Source: Tanypteryx hageni
Lineage: Eukaryota > Arthropoda > Insecta > Odonata > Petaluridae
Reading direction: 5' to 3'
Assembly: GCA_028673005.1 (NCBI GenBank)
Contig: CM054114.1
Location: 18,599,137-18,663,136 of the forward strand
DNA length: 64,000 bases
This document shows, piece by piece, positions 43,701-57,111 of this stretch. Below the pieces are notes generated by a model. The model saw nothing but the letters and a program-made list of their open reading frames with translations, had not been told where the DNA came from and did not search any database. Made by a program: the position numbers and the translations under genes. Numbering within the stretch: the first letter of the stretch is position 1; every line of letters starts with the position of its first letter.

Positions 43701-45955
43701 AGGAAATTTGAGATGTTGGAGTAGGCATAATGCAACTGGCGAATCGTTTTAGATTTTGTGTAAATACTTGATTGCGTACAAAGTAGACAAGGGTTTGTCA
43801 TAATTATCGACGTTTTCTAAATTATCGCTTTTTATGACAATGAAGACGTCCATTCTTCTGGATACAGTGCATTTTCCCCTAATTATAAAGCTGTAATCCT
43901 AATCTATAACATCCATCACTTTAATACGTTCCTGATGCCCCTAAGAGCATGGCATGGATTTGTTAGAAGCCGGCAAACCGCTGATTCTTTGGTACCTGTG
44001 ATTTTTTTATTTTATTATATTTATTTGAAATATTTCATAAACAGTCGTTACCTGGTTATTACGACGATCGTAATTACGACAACATTCGCCCATCCCCATA
44101 ACAGAATATGAACCAGCGATCCCTAGCATTGGAACTCAGACGCGCTAACCACACCCCTTCCAAGGCCAGAATCAAAGCACTAGAAAATCCAATATGGTCG
44201 GGAAGAGAGCGGATAATGAGTCGTTTTCCGTGGGGATATTTATGTATGGCCAAAAAATCATGTAAATCCTTTAGTTCTCATAGAATGTTTATAATATGAC
44301 TCGAATTAACTTTCTTTAATTAATCGCGAGCTCATATTAATAATCATTTACGGGTAAGTTTTTAGGAGTGATGGAGATAAAAAATAAGACAATTGTAAAT
44401 AGAGTTATTTTACGTAATATTAATTTAGATCATTTAAGATCCGTTTTGATGTACGTATTTAGAAAAGAGAATGCTCGTTACATTCTAGCTTTCATTTATT
44501 ATTATATAAGCGAAATAAAATTTTAATGCTGTTTTCGACCAGTTTATGAATCTAAATTTTATTCAGCAGCATTTATTCGAAAGGATATTGGTATAAGCTT
44601 CCAGTTTGGAATATTACAATGTTAATAAACAAGTAACCACGACGGCAATATTTGGAGAAGGAATTTATTGTTTTTGCGGAAGCAAAAAAACTGCGATAGT
44701 TAAAGAATCAACATTTGCTTACAAGAAATCGTCACGCAGGCAAGAAAATGTGAGTTATAAACATTGAAGCATCGCCGAATTTTTATTTCTTCAATTTTTG
44801 TTCCAAAGGTGCAGTTGAATCAAGGGAAATATGTGTTGTAACGTTACGCTTTCAGCAAAAGAAACACATCGTAATACCGTACGGGGACACGAATTTTATT
44901 TACAAAATAGTACAATTTGATTATGGTAACTTGCTAAAGTAATATCATATTCGCATATGTTAGTGGTAATCATTTTGAGCGATTACTTTCAGATCTAAAG
45001 TAGATAGCCTTTCGTCGCCGTCTATAGTGCAAAATTCAGTCTCACTTGCACCGAAAAACAATCTCGTTTTCGACGTTCGCGCCAAAGCTAAGTCAAGCAC
45101 CGCTTTCTTGTACTTTATACTTAAATTAAATGCGCGAATGCGCTGTATTAAAGGAAACTTAAATGATCATGATCGAATATACTGGGAAAGTTTGTATCGG
45201 GCCGGTGTGTAATATACGATAGAAGCCGTTAAGAAAGTAGCTAAAACGGAGATAAACATAAAATTCGGTAAACGTTAATGCTATTATTGTAAAATAGATG
45301 CTCATAAAATTGGAGATCGTAAAAGCGTTCGTCATAAAAAAATCCATGATCGTAAAACGGAGTTACCTTCTTTGTTTTGTGAGATCGGGATATCCCTCTC
45401 ACGTAGAACTGAACGGGATAATTTTACAGTGCCCTAGTCGTTGTTTCGGATTTGCTATATCAAAGTAATGGACCCGCGGAGCTGTAAGACTCAATTCCAA
45501 AGGTGGCTGGAGGGTACCGACGTGTACACGTTGAGTTTTTGGCGCAGCAGCGAGGTACCTCGACGTAATTTCCGGCCCAACAAAATCTGATTTTGCGAAG
45601 ATACGAGCGCGGAATTTATCGCTGGATTTTGTACGGGTGTGTGGGACGTTGCATTTCTTCCGTCTGGGTTTGATATTCGGAATGCGTATCTGGCGTGTCG
45701 TATAGCAATAGCGTCGGCTCAGCGACCTGATTTTTATCCCTTTTTTATCCCATCGTATGCGTGGGGAGGTACTTTATTGATTGATCAATCGTCGACTAAA
45801 AACGTAATTCAGGATGGGAGAGAACACCAACAAAGCTAATCATGAAAAGACAAAAGAAGATTTCGAAAGCAAAGGGCGTGTTCACGCTAAAGAAAAGCGA
45901 TGAACATGGGGAATAGTTGCCCTGAGTATTAATTTTAGAGATACGAAATCTAAAT
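43701..45955. other. AT-rich DNA, one tRNA-like trace
   Basis: At 44108-44160 the minus strand reads ggtgtggttagcgcgtctga then gatcgctggttcatattc, spaced like A and B boxes, a possible SINE head. GC-richer at 45.47-45.83 kb. No gene recognised. Confidence 0.35.
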
Positions 45956-46018
45956 TAGGTCGGCTTTTGATGCAGTAAAACTTGTAACGAGACTAAATAA
46001 TAATATTTCTATATTGTG

Positions 46019-46241
46019 CAAGGTGTCCAAATATACCAAAAATGAAGTTTTCATACGACTGGGTTGGAAAATGTGTGATTTACACTGATAGTACGTAATG
46101 ATGTAACACATGTAGAAGTTTATTAATAGACTCAAAATTTTCGAACTTTTCACGGGTTATTCATTTGAATTATGTTGTTATCTGAAATAATAAAATAAAC
46201 ATTCGACTCCGTTTTTTGATCGTTCATTTTGGTACACCCTG
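46019..46241. mobile_element. Possible mariner-type MITE
   Basis: The left caaggtgtccaaatatacca and the inverted right cagggtgtaccaaaatgaac are similar, and the right end is followed by ta. The same CAGGGTG start ends the mariner copy at 60.97 kb. The left target dinucleotide is not ta, so this stays tentative. Confidence 0.35.
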
Positions 46242-46244
46242 TAA

Positions 46245-48975
46245 TTCACAGGCGCCCGTATGCTCGCTCATTACGCTTTTATTATGTAATTCAATTCGGA
46301 GATATTCGCTGAATTGCCTTTGTGATCGCATAGGTGATCGCAGGGTTCTACTAAGAAAAGTCTTAAATCTCGTTATATAGTTTCGGGTTCGATTCCAGAT
46401 AGCGTTATTTCCTTCATTTGATTTTCATTGGAGCGGGTTTCGGATTACTTTAATATTAAAATAGGTTAGAATTGAGATACGAACTCTTGACTTAAATTCA
46501 TGTACGGATAATGAAAGAAAGTTCATCTTCGTTTCTAAGAGAATTTGAATCCATTCACTATTAGCTCAAAAATTAGTTATGCATCGAAAAAAAACGGCGA
46601 CATTTTAAACTACATTAGTAACTCGCATTGACGCTAATTTTGCTAATCCAATTCTTTCGTGTGGGATATATGCTAAATGGATTTTAAATTGCCGTAAACA
46701 GTTACCTTTTTGCCAATTCTGTGAGGAAATTTAATGTACCTTCAAAACCATGTCTTTATGATAATTACGATATAATTAACATAAATTTTGTATGATTCAT
46801 TAAATGTTTACAATGTGCCGCGAATTTATTAGTTTAAGTTGCTGTTTGAACTAATTCTCAGATATATCTATATTGAATCCGTCATATTTGATGGGGATTA
46901 CACCATAACGTTTTATCTAAATTATGATCCATAACTGTATTTTACGCAAAATATTGACGACTTCCTTATGGTAGCATTCATTAAAGCGAACTTATGTGAG
47001 ACAAAGTCATAATTGCTGTTTAAAAGGAAAATCAAGTAACTTAAAAAATTAACTGCCATTTTCTCTAAAAGAAATCATCGACATAAAACAGTATTGAGTC
47101 CTTTTGCAATATACCTTCACAAAAACATTTAACGCTACGTGCATTTCCATTTTTCGTAAGACCACTTTTCTACAGCAAAGGCAAATTACGTCGTTTGATA
47201 TTTCCGCGACTGAATTCGTTGATGAAAATTGTTCAAATAATTAACACTCGGGGCGGAAATTTTAAACTCTCCCGCTTTTTAATTCAAAGAGAGGCGCGAC
47301 CTTGCGCAGCGTGAATAAATCATTTCTCTCACCCAGGTTCTTTTTCTTGAGTCTTACGCTCCGCGTGTCCAGGATCTTGCTCCATTCCTCTGGAAATATG
47401 TAAAAGACAAACTTGAAGATCGTCATGCTTTTCCGAAAAAAATGAAACTCTGGAAAAGTTAAGTTAAATTTCGTGGCGCGGACTTATTTACTTTGGCCGC
47501 CCTATTGCGCCGAATGGAACTTTTTCCAATTTTGTATTCGTCATGCTACAAACTTTGGCAAAATAAAAAGGATTTTTATTTCGGATTTCGCGAAAGGAAT
47601 TTATGAATTATTTTGGAACAAAGAAATCCTCGACGAAAGCGACGGATGTTGCTGGATGTTTTCCCAGGCGAAGTGCTTTATCTTTTTATTTTTGCATTTT
47701 GAGCGAAAAGAATGTTAGTCTGCCTTGGTTACCGGGGTAAAATTGCAAAAGAGATTACGAACGTTCGTGATAGAACTGAATGTAATCCATTATTTAATAT
47801 TATATTAAATAATTCATTACCACCAAATATTTTCTAAAATTTCATCGCCAAACATAATAAACATGGAAATTGTCTGTAGAACATTTTAAGTGCGAATCAT
47901 GCAACTAACATAAGAAAACTATTTTTGTTATTTTTTACTTCAAATCCACCTCGTTTTTTAATGAGGAATATTTTAAAATGGAAAAACGTCATCCGTCGTT
48001 TTAAATTTGCAATATATTTCACCCGTTGATCAACTAAGATTAGAATGATAATAGCTATTCATTTACATTTCATCAAATGGCGTAGAGGCACGCTACCCCG
48101 TACTCCTTCATGAAGAAGTATAATAAATCTTTATGAAAAGTTATCTAATAGCAATATCCTAAAATTAATTAATAAAAAAAATATAATCGTAAATGTGCAC
48201 AATATTTAAAATTACATGATAATTATCGTCATCGATTTAATGTATAGCTTTTTCTGATGTTAAGTACCAATATGTCGGTTATTAAATATAGTGGATCATT
48301 CATAAATGAAATTAGTGGTATATCGTCTTTTATTTCATAACTCATAAACTGAAATTTAACTTCAGAATTATACATTCACGTCCCAATCTAAAAACTTGAA
48401 ATATGATAAAACAAGAATTTTCTATCGTCTGTAGCGAATATGGAATGCTCATTTTTGAAGATAAAAAAGTGTTTTGTTAATATATATATTTATTAATAAT
48501 AAAAAACATAATAATAAATTTATTGAGAATACGTTTCATCCCAAGTAATATTAACATTTAAAATAATTGAATTTTATCTACTATATTGTATTATTGTATG
48601 CTTAGATTTGTTGTTAAATAATTTGAATAACGTTTAAATTTATCAAGAAGATAACTTAATAACAATTGGTTATCGTAAATGACAGTCGATGTTGAATTCG
48701 TTATCGTCGTATTCTATGCATATATTGGTTTTTAAATAATTTGAATAACGTTTAAATTTATCTAAAAATAACCTAATAACAATGGGCCCTCATAAATTCA
48801 CTGTCGATGTTATTCATTGTCGATGTAGAGGTAAATACTCCACAAATTGTTTTGTTCTGGTTCGTCTTCGGTTTCCTGTCCGATACAAGATGAAGTTCAT
48901 ATCGATGTCTTAAGAATTATTCGAAACTGTTCATTTTTTCTGCATTATACACATTAAAGTCACCAAATGATACTA
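46245..48975. other. AT-rich DNA, no gene seen
   Basis: A lone B-box-like tcgggttcgattccag at 46383. A tandem-like pair at 48616-48655 and 48734-48783 shares taatttgaataacgtttaaa. A small CpG patch lies at 47.23-47.72 kb with an 81-codon open frame lacking features. Confidence 0.4.
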
Positions 48976-48999
48976 CATGATCATTTATAGGCGTTCTTT

Positions 49000-49640
49000 A
49001 CAAAAAAGTTCAATTAGAACGCCTTATGGGCATGTCGTCTCCATTTGTCCTTCCGTGCGTCCGCATTTTTTATCTGCGAAACCACTGGGAGGATGTAGAT
49101 GAAATTTGGTATTTAGGACATAAGGGCTACGAAACTAAGGAAATGATACAAATGGTTCACGTACTCCAATCGCGAGTGCCACTTTACTGGTGACAAAAAG
49201 TTAACTTTTCATTATATCTCGTAAAATATCACTTATAACAACAAAGTCTTCAAACGACATTTGTAGAACTAGTCAAATAGCATATGCTTGGATCGGTACT
49301 CGGTACATTTTTATCTAAGGAGTAGCAGATTTCAAGAAAATCAAACGAGAAAATCGTAACCACTGAACTTTTTCCCGTTTTTTAATTGTTGTCAACGAAA
49401 ACATCTCCGTGACAATTGAAGTAAACAATATCTGCTGTAAATACCTAATTACGTTTAATTTAATTAAACTAATTTAATTTAATTCAAACTTTGGTAAATG
49501 AAAGGAAATGATATGTTTTAAATAATTGTCGATTCTTTTATTAGTAACAGCCGACTAGGAAATAAATCGGTTTATCAAAAATTCGATATTTCCTTGGCAC
49601 CAATACTGACATATCATTTTCCAGTTCTTAGACATGATAC
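49000..49640 (+). repeat. Family Z copy
   Basis: Begins ccttatgggcatgtcgtctc with tccttccgtgcgtccgc, then gagtgccactttactggtg, then atttcaagaaaatcaaacga, then gttgtcaacgaaaacatc, then ttaaataattgtcgattc. This is the reference copy for comparing the others. Confidence 0.75.
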
Positions 49641-49835
49641 TAAGCCATTAATATGTATTTTTTGGCATGATTGCATAAATCGAAGAGAACGCGTCTGCCT
49701 CGCATGTATACACTCATGATGTATGTATCTTTCCTGTCTTGTTAAATAATGTTTTAGAATGGCGATCGAAAAAACTATACAAAATTTGAGGTCGAATTTT
49801 TATTAAAATTTGCTAGAATATACTTTACTCCGTAG

Positions 49836-49837
<2 letters not shown>

Positions 49838-49913
<76 letters not shown>
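49838..49913. repeat. (TA)n microsatellite
   Basis: About 38 uninterrupted TA units. Confidence 0.95.
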
Positions 49914-49916
<3 letters not shown>

Positions 49917-50580
49917 TTATAAAACATCACCAACACTTCCTACCACCTAAATATCAAATTTATAGCACAAATACACTACATCAACAAATAAAAGTGTATT
50001 CATTTCTCAAATTTAGCACCCTGCAACATTGGAAATTCAAACTAATGGAGAATTCGTAAAATACGATCGTAATATTATATTAGCATCTACTCAAGCAAAA
50101 AAGAATTTTTCAACTAACTCTTAGAACAAACTCTATAAATGGGGAAACGACAGAGCGATGACAATTTTTTATAAGTTTTCAAGAAAAATAATGTGAAATA
50201 TTTTGGAATATGATTCATTGGACCGATCAAGGCAAATATAGATGTCGGAGAAAGTTTAAGTTATTTATACTAACAATAAAGAAAACTGCCTGCTTCATGA
50301 CGTTGAAAGCTTGATCTAAAAATATCTCAAATTTGAACTCCAAAAGGACCAAGTATTGATACCAGATCGACACTACAGTTAACATCCAACTCATGGCACT
50401 TTCATGCCAAAAGGAGAATTCGAACCATTATCGTTCATTAGTCTAATGAACTTTCCCACTCATCAGCAGAGTGATTTGGTAGTCAAGCTGGAAAGACTAG
50501 CCGTTCTATTTGCAAGGGAAAAGTCCCTATTCCTAAAGAAATGCGAACGTTCCGCTTGAAACCAAAGTTTCTCGTATTCG
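49914..50580. other. No gene seen
   Basis: AT-rich sequence without features. Confidence 0.4.
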
Positions 50581-50914
50581 GTGTTTTTTCGCACCAGCAT
50601 TCTATCCCTTCTCTCTCTCTCTGTGGCCCAACTTAACCGTACAGACTTTCCCTTTCCCGTCCTAATCTATTATTCCATTCAAAGCCCCGTGTCCAACATC
50701 CTCGGAGTCCATCCTATCCAAACTTCCTTCCAATTTTCCCCTTATTTCTCTCTCCCTGACTGCCTACTTTCGTCTCTTTAACACTTTCCTCCCTAACGTC
50801 CTCGAATTCCCCCAAGTATTCAATCACAATCTTTCCCACAGTCGTTTTCTGTCATTTCCTATTTCTCTATCTCTGTCGTTTTACCTATCCCCACCCACTT
50901 TCACCTTATCTGCC

Positions 50915-51592
50915 TCCTCTCTCTCACCCTCACTCTCTCTCACCCTCCCTCCCTCTCACCCTCCCTCTCACTCTCCCTCTCTCTCTCACCCTCCCTCCCC
51001 CTCACCCTCCCTCCCTCTCACCCTCCCTCCCTCTCACCCTCCCTCCCTCTCACCCTCCCTCCCTCTCACCCTCCCTCCCTCTCACCCTCCCTTTCACCCT
51101 CCCTCCCTCTCACCCTCACTCTCTCTCACCTTCCCTCCCACTCACCTCCCTCACTCCCTCTCACCCTCCCTCCCTCTCACCCTCCCTCCCTCTCACCCTC
51201 CCTCCCTCTCACCCTCCCTCCCTCTCACCCTCCCTCCCTCTCACCCTCACTCTCTCTCACCCTCCCTCCCTCTCACCCTCCCTCCCTCTCACCCTCCCTC
51301 CCTCTCACCCTCCCTCCCTCTCACCCTCCCTCCCTCTCACCCTCCCTCCCTCTCACCCTCCCTCTCACTCTCCCTCTCTCTCTCACCCTCCCTCCCTCTC
51401 ACCCTCCCTCCCTCTCACCCTCCCTCCCTCTCACCCTCCCTCCCTCTCACCCTCCCTCCCTCTCACCCTCCCTCCCTCTCACCCTCCCTCTCACTCTCCC
51501 TCTCTCTCTCCCTCTCTCTCTCACCCTCCCTCTACCTCTCACCCTCCTTCCTTCTACCTCTCACCCTCCCTCCCTCTATCTTACTCTCCCTC
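50915..51592. repeat. 16-bp pyrimidine minisatellite
   Basis: Tandem copies of caccctccctccctct (16 bp), about 40 units with interspersed variants (ctcactctccctctctct). The plus strand is almost pure C/T, so the tract is homopurine-homopyrimidine and could adopt triplex structure. Confidence 0.95.
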
Positions 51593-51594
51593 TT

Positions 51595-51662
51595 TAGGTT
51601 TAAATGTAAGAATGGACCTTATGGTCTAAATTTCGCACGAATAAAGACGATTATCTATCTAC
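51595..51662 (+). mobile_element. Possible LINE 3' end
   Basis: taagaatggaccttatggtc, then taaatttcgcacgaataaag and acgattatctatct looks like a LINE 3' terminus: the inverted pair gacc..ggtc, an AATAAA signal and a short tandem tail. No coding part is attached. Confidence 0.35.
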
Positions 51663-52904
51663 CCTTTCTTTCCATCTCTTTGTTTCCTCTATTCCTCTTT
51701 CTATTTACTTACCCCTCATTCCACCACCTACTTTCCCCTCCTACTCCTCTTTCTTTTCTCTCACTCTCTCTCACTCTCACAGCCGTTTTGCATTAGACTG
51801 TAGGATGTTGGAAATTATTTCTACATTAAATTTAACTGTCAAATTAAATTGGTAAGCTAAGTCTCTCCAATGGCTATCAAAACGTTTGGTGTACCGGAAG
51901 AGTGTTTCCGCTACAAAGCAGCAATGTTTCTCAATGATAAAGATTTTTGTAAAAGTTCAGCACTTTTCCAGCATCTGGATAATACTTCAATTATGAAGCG
52001 TTCCATATCTATTGGAACAAATTCAATGCACAAAAAGAGGCGATGGAGTATTTAGAGCGTTGAAATTTCACACTGCGGCCCCAGATTCAAATTTGGGGGA
52101 GATTGGATTGTTTAATCTGGGATCGTCCCGTCCTCTACTTGTGTGGTATGAGAAGACCGCGCAAGTCAGCGTTCCGTCCTTTGGACGGGACTCTAAGAAG
52201 TTCCCCCTTGGTGCTATTCCTAAAGAATAGGCTAATACCCGCACTGGATTTCTATCCTCCCTATTGTATGCGATCGGTTTGGAAGAAGTGGCTATAATAA
52301 TCCAAGAGGTTGATTAGCTAGTAATACAAAAATAAGTAAAACAACCAAATCAATGCGTAAATAGTGCCTAATTTTATTAAAAATATTTTTATACATGGAC
52401 AATACCAGAGAAGATATTTCATAATTTATATATCAATTTAGGATTTTTGATGGCAATAGAAGGATTATGGGTCCAACTATGATAAATTTTTTGAAGTAAT
52501 AAAACTTGCATGTGCCAATAGATAATAAATTAGTTTCTTAAATTTCTTACTCTTTATCTTCCTCTTCCTATTAATTTTTCTTTATCTCGCTCGAGGATCC
52601 TTCTCCTCGTTTTATTTTCCTCTTTCCTCTCTCGCTAATTTGCCCTCTCATTCTGACAATTTCCTTTTCCCTCCATCTCTCGCCCACTCGTTCTCTCACC
52701 CTGTCCATTGATTCTTATTTCCCAGAAATTTCTTCCACTCATGCCTCCATCTCTACCGCCTAACCTTAAGTCCTCGAATTCCCACGGTTTCTCTTCCTTT
52801 ATTTCCCTCATATAATCCTCTCCAAATCTATCTTATTCTCTAATTCTCTTCCATTTCTTCTTCATTCACTTTCTTTTCAGCTTTATCGGCCTCCCTCATT
52901 CTTT

Positions 52905-53135
52905 CTCTCTCTCATCGTATTTCTCTCTCACCCTTTCTCAACCTCTTTTTCTCACCCTCTCTCGCCCTCTCTCACCCTCTCTCTCACCCTCTATTTCTCA
53001 CCCTCTCTCTCTCTCTCTCTCTTACCCTCTCTCTCACCCTTTCTCTCCCCCCCTCTCTCTCCCTCCTCTCTCTCAGTCCCTCTCTCACGCCCTCACTCTT
53101 TCTATCACCCTCTCTCTCTCTCTCTCACTTACCTC
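52905..53135. repeat. (CTCTCACC)n-type pyrimidine repeat
   Basis: Irregular ctctctcaccct units at the end of a longer C/T-rich stretch starting near 52550. Confidence 0.85.
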
Positions 53136-53149
53136 CTTTAACCACCGTC

Positions 53150-53870
53150 CCGGTCGCCTGTTTCGCTTAACGCTTCCCATCCCTTTATCGACCTTCGCCG
53201 TGCGGCCGGGTGTGGACAACTTAAAGCGAGACTAACGGTCGGACCAAGGACGTAAACTATTTTTGAATCACTCTTGACGTGTGCGACGCGATGTGGGACG
53301 TTAAAAAAGAATCGGTTGTGACGAAATCCTCCGAATGATTGGAATAAAAGTGTTACGAGTATTTTTTATGCGGAAACAATACAAGAGGAAGAACGAGTTG
53401 TTTTTTTAAGGCCTTTAAATTTGATGTTAATGTAATTTAATTTGTCGAATGCGCCGCTTCTCGCGTGGTGGGTCGGTAGGAATTGGAATTCGCCTTCGTT
53501 GGTCGATGACATCACAAGATTTAATATTTCGGATTATTCATTGCAATTGCCGAGAGTATAGAACTATTTTCAACGATATCACATCCTGGCATCTACTTAT
53601 GTATATCTAACGAACAAATTCCTGTATTATGTAATATTTTTGTATCGATTATCATGTATTTTAGCCCGTTGGCTTTATCAAGCAAGAAAAATACTCGGAT
53701 CCTTATTCAAACTTTCACAGCTTTACTTAATATTTTGAAGGCAAGAATGAAAATTATTTTTCTTGGAAAGGCATTAACTTATTTGTTAGGATATCTGTGA
53801 AGAGTTAAGAGGTTGAGATGCAGATCAACAAAAAATGTTAATTCGAGTATATCGGTAATGATATAATTGA
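53150..53870. other. CpG patch then AT-rich DNA
   Basis: GC-richer at 53150-53530, without an open frame of note. No promoter-like element for the downstream tRNA is needed, as its boxes are internal. Confidence 0.35.
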
Positions 53871-53874
53871 AATG

Positions 53875-53880
53875 AAAAAA
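53875..53880 (-). terminator. Pol III terminator of tRNA-Arg
   Basis: TTTTTT on the minus strand, 7 nt downstream of the mature tRNA 3' end. Confidence 0.85.
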
Positions 53881-53887
53881 TATGACT

Positions 53888-53960
53888 CGACCACGACAGG
53901 ACTCGAACCTGCAATCTTCGGATCCGAAGTCCGACGCCTTATCCATTAGGCCACGTGGTC
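53888..53960 (-). tRNA. tRNA-Arg (anticodon UCG)
   Basis: The 73-nt cloverleaf is complete: acceptor gaccacg / cgtggtc, D arm gcct...aggc with aatggata loop, anticodon stem tcgga/tccga around cttcgga (anticodon tcg; U33 present), T arm gcagg ttcgagt cctgt, discriminator g. A-box (tggcctaatgg) and B-box (ggttcgagtcc) are intact, so it should be transcribed by Pol III and read CGA arginine codons (and CGN by wobble to a degree). There is no intron. A T6 run follows 7 nt past the 3' end. It differs from the 37.4 kb relative in having a normal T loop. Confidence 0.97.
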
Positions 53961-54549
53961 ACGTAACTAGCGCATTTGCTAAGGAAGGTTCATTTAGAAA
54001 CTTGATGAAAGCATTTACCAGCTCCTGAAGAGGCCCAACCCGTCAGGCAGTCGTGTTGTGTGGGTTGCGTATATATATACGGGGCAAGCCAAAATGGGAA
54101 GAGGACGCCTTTTATATATCGATAAAGAACTCGTCTCGGATTTTTGCATTATCCCCTTTGTGGACTCTAATAATTATTTCAGAAACGAAAGAGAAGTGTT
54201 TTGGATAATCAAAAAAACCTCTTTCGAAAAATATGCTGTTAAGTTCTTAATTAAGGTGGAATATATGAGCTACTGTTTCATATTTTTTTCACTTTTTCTG
54301 ATATGACACTGTTAAGTTTTTAACATTTTAGGTTCATTAATTAGCTTTATAGCTCTCTTTAAGTTCAGATCCTGTATCGCGTATAAATGGAAATAATATC
54401 GATAGTAGTCGATTAAACTTTTCTATAGTTTCGATTTCATTTCGAGAGAATAAATCGATTTCCATCTTTGTAGACGAATGATCATCGACTTCATATGGTA
54501 AAAAGCATAAAGTTATTGTAGCGGTTAGATTTGATTAATATATTATATG

Positions 54550-54550
<1 letters not shown>
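53961..54550. other. No gene seen
   Basis: An 82-codon plus-strand open frame at 54058-54306 has no recognisable content. Confidence 0.3.

Positions 54551-54555
<5 letters not shown>

Positions 54556-54603
<48 letters not shown>
54556..54603. repeat. (TA)n microsatellite
   Basis: About 23 TA units at the left edge of a CpG-containing island. Confidence 0.95.
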
Positions 54604-54607
<4 letters not shown>

Positions 54608-54609
54608 GG

Positions 54610-55450
54610 GTTCCATTGCATTTAGCGTAAATCCGCGAAGTAATGGCCTGCCCCTTGCGCGAATGCCGTTCCATAAAAAATGGCGAGATAAATTGGAATA
54701 GATAAAAAAGGTGAAAGGGAATTTAGTGCAATTGGGTTCATCCCAAATGAGGTATAAAAAAAGTAATTTAGGATATAAATCGCGAACCCCCAATTTCGAG
54801 CATTGCGCGAATGATTTCGCGTGGGCACCTCATAAGGATCTTTTCGGCAGATTCGTAGAGAATAAAAAAAAGAACGAACGACCGAGCAATCTGCTAGAAG
54901 AACTACTAGCTCGATAGTCGCGCCAGAATGCGATCGATATATTTTATTTTTCCCGACTTTCATCATCGGTCTCGCATTTTGCGAGTTATCGACGAGACTC
55001 CTTTAGTTGTATCGCAACCAGATGACCTTTCCAGGATTTGTATTATATTATTTTTCTTTCCGCGGCGGTTTGCGACGAGGCAGCGTTGATAAATCGAGTG
55101 ATTTCTCAGAGGTCGTGAGAGGTGAATTTTTCCCAAAAAAATGCTCCCTTTTACTGCAAAGATCTCTCTCTGTCTCTTTTTCCCTCGTCGGTCCTCTTCC
55201 TACGCGGTTCGAAACCTTCTTTCGTCGCCGTAGTCATCACCATGGTCTTTCTCTCATTCTTTTTGTTATCTATAGCACTTTGGAAGACTTTCGGATCGTG
55301 GAAGCGGCATTGGAAGGGAATTCTGGAAAGTTTAGCAGCTGATGCTTCGGATGGAAGTTGGAGTTTAAACGATCCACGGGAAAGTAATAAATTTTCTCCA
55401 GGACTGAACAAACCTTTTCCTTCTCCAAGGTCGGTTTGTTGTGTAAAATA
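54610..55450. other. CpG-containing island
   Basis: Both strands are open in several frames (up to 114 codons minus, 111 plus) without domains. Candidate conserved non-coding or regulatory DNA. Confidence 0.25.
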
Positions 55451-55454
55451 AAGC

Positions 55455-57110
55455 GGAAAGGTCTTTTGTCCGTCCGGTTGACATGTTTAGTTTATTATCT
55501 ATATAACGCGTCAAGGGCATTTCTATTTTTTCAGGATATTACAAAGGGTTAATATATTTCATTTGTCATGTGCTTCCCATTTCAAAACAAACGAAATTCT
55601 TCATTGACTGTTTAAAACCAGCATTTGATCAGTGAAATGACATAAAAAGGTTCACAATTATTTTCCCTGATTAGTTAAAAAAATATTGACATTTTACGAT
55701 CACACTGAGAGCATAAAAGGCACCGTTATTTCTGTAACTTCGCACTCATGCTTATTCGTTAACTAAGTAAATCAGTAAAATTATCAGAACTTTGCCAATG
55801 AAATGGTTATAGCCGCGTGGAACAGCATGATTCGCATTTCAGTATAAATTTAAAAGCTCTAGAAACGTATGTGAGGAAATATCCATTTTCTGATTCATCT
55901 CCAGGGTTTACGGATGGAGAGATTTTCCGAGGAATATCAGTATTCAGGTTATCTGGTCGTAGTCGATTGAGCTTTCTTAATTTATTTGAGTTAAGAAGCG
56001 ATTAGGTTAATTGTGAACGTTGCAAAAAACACATAATTTTCAAAAGACATTGAAACTATTTTTGCTAATCCTCGTATATTGTCCTAAAAGTAACAGAATC
56101 GTGAATGAGGTCGTACAGTTTTGATAGAACTTGCAAATTATCCAGTTTCATTAATGATATGATTATATGGTCAATAATGTTCATTCCTTGGAAATAGTTC
56201 GTCGTTGTCATAAAATAAAGAAATAAAACTACGCAATTAATGATAGTACCGATGGTTGTATAACATAATTATCATGGCGGTTCTGCCTGGTTTTGATAAA
56301 TTTAGCTGCGGAAAATAAGGAAACTAATGAAGAGAATGTCTCGCAAAGGTTCCAAGGTATAAATTTAGCACGTTATTTTAAACGCTTCCGTTTTTTATAT
56401 TTTTTGAATAGGTCTTTGGAAAGACAGCTTAGGGGGGAGGGAGGGAGGAATGAGAATCGCCGAACATAACGCTACTTCAAAGCGTTCTTCCGAAACACCA
56501 TGCTCTATTGACCGAAAAAGATCGCAGTGAGTCACAGAGTCTAATAGACGCGATGGCGGATTGGGGGAGAGGGATAAGATAAATGTAGTTTGCCAAACCA
56601 CCGCTTGGCGTCTCGCGGTCTGCCCTCTCTACGTGGCCCCTGCTAGCCAATGCCGTCGGCAATTCCGGGCGGTATTTTTATTCAGACCTTTTGAAGCATT
56701 TTTCCGCGCATTAATGTAAGTGTATTAGGAAATAAGATTCTGAGTAAACAAGACATGATAAGGAAATATTGAGGAGACGAAAACTCAACCAACGGCTTCG
56801 CGTATCGCAAGGGTTTTGAAGGGCCAAAATTTGGAGCTAGAGATTTGAGTCAAGGTCCCGTAATGGAGACCGGACCTGGCTCCTATAATTAATTTTGGGG
56901 GCCATTTTAAATCATTAAAATAAATGCTCGGTGAATATGGAATTCGATTCGGTAGTGGAGGTGTACAAAATAGATTATGGTTCTCAGAAGTGTAGTAATG
57001 CGGAATTATTCTTGGAAAAGTTTTGAATAATGACGTTGAGTTTAAATCTAAGTTTGGGTTTAGTTAAGATGCAAGCTAAGCTAATTTTATACAGTATTGG
57101 AGACATATTA
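55455..57110. other. No gene seen; small CpG patch at 56.4-56.7 kb
   Basis: AT-rich apart from the patch; open frames have no features. Confidence 0.35.
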
Positions 57111-57111
57111 A

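Noticed and set aside
50915..51592. CRISPR-like array
   Set aside because: Units are contiguous with no unique spacers and the genome is eukaryotic; it is a minisatellite.
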